From positions 1 to 10,997 of the forward strand of contig JAUVKJ010000027.1 in the NCBI GenBank assembly GCA_030592145.1: 10,997 nucleotides of DNA, in the 5' to 3' direction. The notes under the pieces were generated by a model. That model was not told the DNA's origin. It worked only from the letters and a program-made list of their open reading frames with translations, and ran no database searches. Positions 5,998 to 10,997 of this stretch are shown one piece after another (position 1 is the first letter of the stretch; every line of letters starts with the position of its first letter). Source of the DNA: Bacteroides sp. (lineage in GTDB: Bacteria > Bacteroidota > Bacteroidia > Bacteroidales > SM23-62). The position numbers and the translations under genes were made by a program.

Positions 5998-7310
5998 CGG
6001 ATTGAGTTGAGTATCTGGTAACCGATCAGCCGGTCGTAGCGGGAGGTATTGGTGGAAAAATACACATAAACAACATAGTCGTTCTCCGCTTCGTAATAAG
6101 ATCCTTCGAGGTAGGTAGCATCGGGGAACCGTGAATCCTCCCTGATGTAAACATATTCATAATTATAATAGCCCTGCTTCAGGAGAAGGTCAAGCTCGTA
6201 GGTCTTGTTATCGAAATTGTATTCCATCCGGTTGATATCATTGTATTCCCAGTTATTCAGCGCGCCCGATATATACAGGTCCCCGTCCATGATCGGGAAT
6301 TCCAGGGGCAGGCTGAAGTGCACATGTACGTAATCCGATTCGGTATCCCTTTTTACTCCTTCCTGCACATCAATAAAAAAACGCCCGTTCAGGTCCTCCC
6401 TGTAAAAGTACCTGCTGTTGTTCCTTGGAGGATCGGGATACAGGTATACATGATAATGCGGGGGCTGGTAATCTATGTTTTGCACCGACTCAGCCATGTA
6501 CCTTATGCTCTTGATGTCAAAATACCGGTACTCGTTGCCGGCCTTGAATATATTTCCGGACTGGTAATTGTAATCCAGCTCATTGTCTCTCACAAAAAGG
6601 GGCTTCAGGTTACGGATGGACATATTCCATCGATTGTTCTGCTGAATGGCCACCTTGATCTCGGAATAAGGATCATTTACGCTCAGGGATCCCAGGTATA
6701 CTTTGAAACTTACCTGGTGACCATCGTCGCGATATTGATTCAAGACGGGCCTTGAAGCACTGCCCGTAATGCTGGAAAGGGATTCTGATACGGAGAAACG
6801 CCGGACAGGGATCAGGTTGTTTTCATCAAAGTCTTCAAAAACCCTGATCACATAATTACCGGACAACAGGATTTTTACATCCTCATTCGGTAAATTGAGC
6901 CGGTAATGCACATAATTTACATACGTATTGAAGGAGAGTGAATAATCCTGGATGGGCTGATGGGCGAACCCTGACATATATTCTTCTATGAGCAGTCCGG
7001 AAGGATACCAGTCTGCGTCACAATGTTCAATGGTATAGGAATAATTTTTTACCTCATCCGTCAGGTCATCGAAACTGAGGCTAACCTGGTCTAAGCTGTT
7101 CAGTCCGATAATGGGATAGGTCAGGTCCCACCCGGTCCGGTACATCTGCACCGATTTTATATTCGGCCGGTAGATCTTATCTGCATAAAAAACCTCTTGT
7201 CCGGACAGGGCGGAGAGAAACATCTGCAGGATCAGAACAGCTGTCAGCAGAGGTTTATTCAGACTGAAAATAAACTTGATCATTCTCATCGAATAATGTT
7301 GGAAACCCAT
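5991..7310 (-). CDS. Type IX secretion plug-domain protein (former DUF5103), secreted
   Basis: A 439-residue exported beta-rich protein of the DUF5103 family, now described as the plug that closes the lateral or periplasmic side of the SprA translocon of the type IX secretion system in Bacteroidota. Supporting sequence: the mature start FYADKIYRPNIKSVQMYRTGWDLTYPIIGLNS (about 41-72), HCDADWYPSGL (about 94-104) and the C-terminal LYISGALNNWEYND (about 345-358), a carbohydrate-binding-module-like stretch typical of the family. The hydrophobic segment PLLTAVLILQMFLSALSG (20-37) reads as a signal peptide with cleavage near Gly37. Three in-frame ATGs exist (7310, 7289, 7283); the last gives the most standard signal peptide, the first the longest frame, so the start is uncertain. 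No other T9SS gene is nearby. It diverges from nqrA and converges with the HD-domain gene. Confidence 0.88.
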   Translation of the reverse strand: MGFQHYSMRMIKFIFSLNKPLLTAVLILQMFLSALSGQEVFYADKIYRPNIKSVQMYRTGWDLTYPIIGLNSLDQVSLSFDDLTDEVKNYSYTIEHCDADWYPSGLLIEEYMSGFAHQPIQDYSLSFNTYVNYVHYRLNLPNEDVKILLSGNYVIRVFEDFDENNLIPVRRFSVSESLSSITGSASRPVLNQYRDDGHQVSFKVYLGSLSVNDPYSEIKVAIQQNNRWNMSIRNLKPLFVRDNELDYNYQSGNIFKAGNEYRYFDIKSIRYMAESVQNIDYQPPHYHVYLYPDPPRNNSRYFYREDLNGRFFIDVQEGVKRDTESDYVHVHFSLPLEFPIMDGDLYISGALNNWEYNDINRMEYNFDNKTYELDLLLKQGYYNYEYVYIREDSRFPDATYLEGSYYEAENDYVVYVYFSTNTSRYDRLIGYQILNSIRK

Positions 7311-7341
7311 CTTGCATGAAGTTTAAAAATACCTATTTTTG
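7311..7341 (+). promoter_or_regulatory. Candidate promoter of the nqr operon
   Basis: TATTTTTG at 7334-7341 exactly matches the Bacteroidota -7 consensus TAnnTTTG. CTTG at 7311-7314 matches three of four bases of the -33 TTTG, with a 19-base spacer, inside the usual 17-23. The predicted transcript start near 7347 leaves a leader of roughly 27 bases before the nqrA ATG at 7374. It would exclude most of the alternative TTG-started frame at 7353. Confidence 0.6.
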
Positions 7342-7359
7342 TCATACGTTTCTTGCAAA
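7324..7359 (-). promoter_or_regulatory. Candidate promoter of the plug-domain gene
   Basis: On the minus strand TATTTTTA (7331 down to 7324) matches TAnnTTTG at all but the last base. TTTG (7359 down to 7356) is a full -33 match, but the 24-base spacer is one longer than usual. The -7 element lies in the same perfect inverted repeat (AAAAATA-CC-TATTTTT, 7325-7340) that forms the -7 element of the nqr promoter, so the two promoters would overlap. Confidence 0.4.
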
Positions 7360-7373
7360 TCAAAAATTATTCC

Positions 7374-8726
7374 ATGTCCAAGGTAATTAAGATCAGAAAA
7401 GGTCTTGATATCAAACTTAAAGGTACTGCTGATAAAATCATTTCAAAAGCCGAACCTGCTTTTTCTTACGCCGTTAAGCCCATAGATTTTCCGGGGATCA
7501 CTCCCAGGCTGGCTGCCAGACCTGACGATAAGGTAAAAGCGGGTTCAGTCCTTTTCTTTGATAAGCTCAGACCTGAAATTAAATTCACTTCGCCGGTCAG
7601 CGGTGTGGTTAAAGCTGTAAACAGGGGAGAAAGGCGACGCATCCTTGAAGTGGTTGTTGAGTCAGACGGGAAGAATGAATCGCTTGATTTCAAGGCAGGT
7701 GATCCGAATGATCTGAGCCGTGAAGAGGTTCGGCAGAAAATTCTGGATGCCGGTCTCTGGCCGGCCATAAGGCAACGTCCCTATGCGGTCATTGCCCGTC
7801 ACCGGAATGAACCCAAGGCAATTTTTATATCCGGTTTTGATACATCTCCGCTGGCCCCCGATATGGACTATATTATAAAGGGGCAGAACAGTTTTTTTCA
7901 GACAGGAATCAATGCCCTGAAAAAGCTGACCAGGGGGGAGGTCCATCTTTCCCTGAACTCAGCCTATCCGCCCTCGGATGTATTTACCGGGGCCAGAGGG
8001 GTACGAATTCATTATTTCAAGGGACCCCATCCGGCCGGCAATCCCGGCATTCAGATCCACCATATCGACCCGGTCAATAAAGGGGATATGGTCTGGTATG
8101 TACAGCCCCAGGAAGTGATCATGATCGGACGCCTGTTCGAGACCGGCAAATACGACGCTTCCAGGACCATCGCCCTTACCGGGTCGGAGGTCAAAAAACC
8201 CCGTTATTATAAAGTTATTAGCGGTACTTCCATCGAGTCGCTCGTGGCAGGCAATGTTAACGGGGGTAACCTGAGATACATCAGCGGGAATGCCCTGACC
8301 GGAACCCGTATCAATAAGATAGGATACCTCGGCTATTACGACAGCCAGCTGACTGTCCTTCCTGAAGGAGACCACTATGAAATGTTCGGATGGATTGCCC
8401 CGGGATTCAGGAAATTCAGTAATTCACACAGCTTTCCCACCTGGCTGTCGCCCGGAAAGGAATACCGGATCGACACCAACCTTAAAGGCGGGGTAAGACC
8501 TTTTGTTCTCACCGGAGATTACGAAAAGGTCCTGCCCATGAACATATATCCTATGCAGCTGCTCAAATCCATCCTGGTGGATGATATTGATAAAATGGAA
8601 GCTCTGGGCATCTATGAGGTTGGCGAGGAGGATTTTGCACTGTGCGAGTTTGTGTGTACCTCGAAAATTGAGATACAGTCCATCATCAGGCAGGGTATTG
8701 ATCTTATGATAAAGGAACTTGAGTAA
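7374..8726 (+). CDS. nqrA: Na+-translocating NADH:quinone reductase subunit A
   Basis: NqrA is the peripheral cytoplasmic subunit of the Na+-pumping NADH:ubiquinone oxidoreductase and takes part in quinone binding. The 450 residues fit the family (about 445-450). It opens MSKVIKIRKGLDIKLKGTA, the NqrA N-terminus. A biotinyl/lipoyl-like barrel region follows (DDKVKAGSVLFFDKL, then FTSPVSGVVKAVNRGERRRIL, 51-91). Further on are the family stretches GFDTSPLAPDMDYIIKGQ (154-171), VQPQEVIMIGRLFETG (243-258) and RYYKVISGTSIESLVAG (277-293). The C-terminal EEDFALCEFVCTSKIEIQSIIRQGIDLM (418-445) carries the paired cysteines Cys424 and Cys428 conserved in the subunit. The ATG at 7374 is chosen over a TTG at 7353 because it matches the family start and lies downstream of the predicted transcript start. 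First gene of the operon; nqrB follows after 30 bases. Confidence 0.97.
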   Translation: MSKVIKIRKGLDIKLKGTADKIISKAEPAFSYAVKPIDFPGITPRLAARPDDKVKAGSVLFFDKLRPEIKFTSPVSGVVKAVNRGERRRILEVVVESDGKNESLDFKAGDPNDLSREEVRQKILDAGLWPAIRQRPYAVIARHRNEPKAIFISGFDTSPLAPDMDYIIKGQNSFFQTGINALKKLTRGEVHLSLNSAYPPSDVFTGARGVRIHYFKGPHPAGNPGIQIHHIDPVNKGDMVWYVQPQEVIMIGRLFETGKYDASRTIALTGSEVKKPRYYKVISGTSIESLVAGNVNGGNLRYISGNALTGTRINKIGYLGYYDSQLTVLPEGDHYEMFGWIAPGFRKFSNSHSFPTWLSPGKEYRIDTNLKGGVRPFVLTGDYEKVLPMNIYPMQLLKSILVDDIDKMEALGIYEVGEEDFALCEFVCTSKIEIQSIIRQGIDLMIKELE

Positions 8727-8756
8727 AATTTCAATCAAAAAATCACCCCACAGAAT

Positions 8757-9947
8757 ATGAATTCACTTAGAAGGTTTGTTGACAAGATCAAACCGAATTT
8801 TGAGAAAGGAGGCAGGTTCGCATATCTCCAATCCACGTTTGAGGCCTTTGAAACCTTCCTGTTTGTTCCCGATACGGTAACGAAAAAGGGAGTCCATATC
8901 CGCGATGCCATGGATATGAAAAGGACCATGATCGTTGTGGTTATCGCGCTGCTGCCTGCGCTCCTGTTTGGCATGTGGAATACAGGATTCCAGAATTCCC
9001 TGGCAATAGGCATTGAGCGTGCCCTGCTTGAGAATTTCTGGTTCGGCTTTTTAAAGGTATTTCCAATTCTTGTTGTCTCTTATGTAGTGGGACTAGGGAC
9101 CGAGTTTATTTTTGCACAGATCAGGGGACATGAGGTCAACGAGGGCTATCTCGTTTCGGGCATTCTTATCCCCATGGTTCTTCCCGTGGATATCCCCCTC
9201 TGGATGGTCGCTGTTGCCACCATTTTTGCCGTCATCATCGGCAAGGAGGTTTTCGGGGGCACCGGCATGAATATCCTGAACCCTGCCCTGACCGCCAGGG
9301 CATTCCTTTTCTTTGCTTATCCCACCCACATGTCCGGTGACCTGGTCTGGATAAAGGGACTGATGAAAGGAGAAGGTATCATTGACGGGTTCAGCGGGGC
9401 AACGGCACTGGGACAGGCGGCCATCATGGAGCCGATCCTGAATACCAGCGGCAATGCTATGAGCGCCATGGATATGTTTATAGGGACCATCCCGGGTTCG
9501 ATCGGGGAGACCTCTGGACTGGCCATCCTTATCGGCGCCTTGTTCCTGGTATTTACCGGGGTTGGAAGCTGGAAGATCATGCTTTCGGTGTTTGCCGGGG
9601 GTGCTTTTATGGGACTCATACTGAATGCCTTTGGCGAGAACGCTTTGATGGATATCCCCTTCTGGCATCACCTGATGCTGGGAGGATTTGCCTTCGGTGC
9701 CGTTTTCATGGCAACCGATCCGGTCAGTGCTGCACAGACCGGGAGAGGAAAGTGGATCTACGGATTCCTGATCGGTTTTATGGCCATCATCATCCGGGTG
9801 CTGAACCCGGCCTTCCCCGAAGGTGTGATGCTGGCTATATTATTGATGAATGTCTTTGCACCCCTGATTGATCACTATGTGATTGAATCACATATAAAAA
9901 GGCGTCTCAGGAGAGCCAGAGTAAGTACAAACGAAAATAGTATTTAA
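8757..9947 (+). CDS. nqrB: Na+-translocating NADH:quinone reductase subunit B
   Basis: NqrB is the main membrane subunit, carrying covalent FMN and riboflavin and helping form the Na+ path and quinone site. The 396 residues are slightly short of the Vibrio protein (about 415), within the family range. The N-terminal cytoplasmic part has KPNFEKGGRFAYLQSTFEAFETFLFVP (12-38) and HIRDAMDMKRTM (47-58). About nine to ten hydrophobic helices follow, starting at about 57. The flavin attachment motif SGATAL (213-218) places FMN on Thr216, which matches the known site. Other family motifs are GKEVFGGTGMNILNPALTARAFLFFAYP (162-189) and FMATDPVSAAQT (317-328). It starts 30 bases after nqrA and ends 3 bases before nqrC. 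FMN transfer needs ApbE, which is not in the window. Confidence 0.98.
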   Translation: MNSLRRFVDKIKPNFEKGGRFAYLQSTFEAFETFLFVPDTVTKKGVHIRDAMDMKRTMIVVVIALLPALLFGMWNTGFQNSLAIGIERALLENFWFGFLKVFPILVVSYVVGLGTEFIFAQIRGHEVNEGYLVSGILIPMVLPVDIPLWMVAVATIFAVIIGKEVFGGTGMNILNPALTARAFLFFAYPTHMSGDLVWIKGLMKGEGIIDGFSGATALGQAAIMEPILNTSGNAMSAMDMFIGTIPGSIGETSGLAILIGALFLVFTGVGSWKIMLSVFAGGAFMGLILNAFGENALMDIPFWHHLMLGGFAFGAVFMATDPVSAAQTGRGKWIYGFLIGFMAIIIRVLNPAFPEGVMLAILLMNVFAPLIDHYVIESHIKRRLRRARVSTNENSI

Positions 9948-9950
9948 GCA

Positions 9951-10685
9951 ATGAAGAGATACAGCAATACATACATCTTCATCTTTTCCTCGGTTATGGT
10001 GATCATTGTGGCTACACTGCTCACATTTGTCTCTGAATCGCTCCGGCCTCTCCAGGAGAAAAACGTGAAAGTGGAAAAGAAACTGGATATCCTGCGTTCG
10101 GTCGGCCTTGCAGGCGAAGTTGATGAAGCGGACAGCAAGAACCAGTATGTGGAGGATGAATATACCGGGAACATTACCAGGAGTTTTGTAATCAATATGG
10201 ATGGTGAAATCCAGGAGGGAGTTGAAGCGTTTGAGGTGAATCTGAAAGTGGAGCTGGCAAAATCCCCTGAAGAAAGAAACCTGCCCATTTTCATCTATAT
10301 AGCCCCGGACGGACAAGAGATCAATATTGTTCCATTACAGGGGAAGGGCTTATGGGGACCTATATGGGGATACATCTCTTTCCGGCAGGATATGTCAACC
10401 ATCTACGGGGCAATCTTTGCACATGCAAAGGAAACTCCGGGACTCGGTGCCGAGATTAACAAGGATTTTTTCCAGGACCAGTTCCCGGGTAAGAGGATCT
10501 TCGATGAAGCCAATAAATTTACATCGGTCAAGGTGCTGAAAGCCCGTGCTGATCCCGATGATCCACATGCCGTGGATGCCATTTCGGGGGGAACCATTAC
10601 ATCTGTGGCACTCCAGGAAATGCTGTATGAGTGCCTGGGCAATTATGAAACGTATTTCAAAAACAAAAACAAAGACCATGAGTGA
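9951..10685 (+). CDS. nqrC: Na+-translocating NADH:quinone reductase subunit C
   Basis: NqrC has one N-terminal membrane helix ([21 protein letters not shown], about 7-27) and a periplasmic FMN-binding domain that relays electrons in the Nqr pump. The 244 residues are a little short of the Vibrio protein (about 257). [14 protein letters not shown] (131-144) and [12 protein letters not shown] (158-169) are characteristic family stretches. The flavinylation motif [10 protein letters not shown] (209-218) places covalent FMN on Thr215. The middle residue is Gly where many members have Ala (SGAT), a tolerated difference. An acidic linker follows the helix (about 53-72). It starts 3 bases after nqrB. 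Its last codons overlap the nqrD start by 8 bases (ATGAGTGA), which suggests coupled translation. Confidence 0.96.
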   Translation: MKRYSNTYIFIFSSVMVIIVATLLTFVSESLRPLQEKNVKVEKKLDILRSVGLAGEVDEADSKNQYVEDEYTGNITRSFVINMDGEIQEGVEAFEVNLKVELAKSPEERNLPIFIYIAPDGQEINIVPLQGKGLWGPIWGYISFRQDMSTIYGAIFAHAKETPGLGAEINKDFFQDQFPGKRIFDEANKFTSVKVLKARADPDDPHAVDAISGGTITSVALQEMLYECLGNYETYFKNKNKDHE

Positions 10686-10997
10686 GAGAGAACCCTTGTT
10701 TTCAAGCAAGAACCTGAAATTGCTCCGGGATCCGCTCAACGACAGCAATCCTATAACCGTTCAGGTGCTCGGGATCTGTTCGGCACTTGCCGTTACCGTG
10801 AAGCTTGAAAATTCCGTGGTAATGTCCCTGTCGGTGCTTGCTGTCCTGAGTGTATCGAACGTTGTTATATCCCTCCTTAGGAATTCCATACCACCAAGGA
10901 TACGTATCATCGTTCAGTTGATCGTGATTGCTACCATGGTGATCCTGGTCGATGAGATCCTCCAGGCCTTTGCCTATGATGTGAGCAAACAGCTCTC
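10678..10997 (+). CDS. nqrD: Na+-translocating NADH:quinone reductase subunit D, N-terminal part
   Basis: NqrD is a multi-helix integral membrane subunit that, with NqrE, forms an inverted-topology pair holding an intramembrane iron-sulfur centre. The first 106 residues are present: [20 protein letters not shown], then [20 protein letters not shown], continuing into hydrophobic helices with [34 protein letters not shown]. Cys34 in [10 protein letters not shown] corresponds to the first conserved iron-ligand cysteine of the family. The second expected cysteine lies past the right edge. The ATG at 10678 overlaps the nqrC stop by 8 bases. nqrE and nqrF are expected next but are outside the window. 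Confidence 0.96.
   Translation, partial: MSEREPLFSSKNLKLLRDPLNDSNPITVQVLGICSALAVTVKLENSVVMSLSVLAVLSVSNVVISLLRNSIPPRIRIIVQLIVIATMVILVDEILQAFAYDVSKQL

Noticed and set aside
9093..9671. A 192-codon minus-strand open frame opposite nqrB
   Set aside because: The composition (rich in Gly, His, Asp, Pro) is typical of an antisense frame, and nqrB is certain on the other strand.

Overview
The window is ordinary, gene-dense chromosomal DNA (over 90% coding, moderate GC) from a member of the Bacteroidota, most likely an uncultured or environmental Bacteroidales-like lineage. The placement rests on four points: a type IX secretion plug-domain protein (former DUF5103), a family confined to this phylum; a fused ThrA next to ThrB; an Nqr operon with Bacteroidota-style sequences; and promoter-like TAnnTTTG -7 elements with almost no Shine-Dalgarno sequences in front of the starts. 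No phage, IS transposase, CRISPR array, tRNA or rRNA was seen.

Left region (1-5139, all on the minus strand, read right to left): a small DUF1858 CxxC protein, a 6-pyruvoyl/6-carboxy-tetrahydropterin synthase family enzyme, GTP cyclohydrolase I (folE), malonyl-CoA:ACP transacylase (fabD), the fused aspartokinase/homoserine dehydrogenase (thrA) and the start of homoserine kinase (thrB, running off the left edge). folE plus the pterin synthase form a two-step pterin module from GTP. fabD supplies malonyl-ACP for fatty acid synthesis. thrA and thrB carry aspartate toward threonine and methionine. A 148-base gap before thrA holds a candidate promoter, so thrAB is probably its own transcription unit.

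Middle (5140-7310): a plus-strand HD-domain hydrolase of the HDIG type faces a minus-strand T9SS plug-domain protein. The 248-base gap between these convergent genes holds the most unusual structure in the window: a roughly 214-base imperfect inverted repeat with arms of about 105 and 102 bases around a 7-base loop. A small terminator-like hairpin follows it.

Right region (7311-10997, plus strand): nqrA, nqrB, nqrC and the beginning of nqrD, the first part of the Na+-translocating NADH:quinone oxidoreductase operon. The genes are tightly packed and nqrC overlaps nqrD by 8 bases. A 63-base divergent gap in front of nqrA contains a symmetric AT-rich repeat that places Bacteroidota-type -7 elements on both strands, one facing nqr and one facing the plug gene.

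I saw no clearly new multi-gene system. The points worth a second look are the long hairpin, the eukaryote-like CxxxxxHGH motif in the pterin synthase, and the symmetric divergent promoter.
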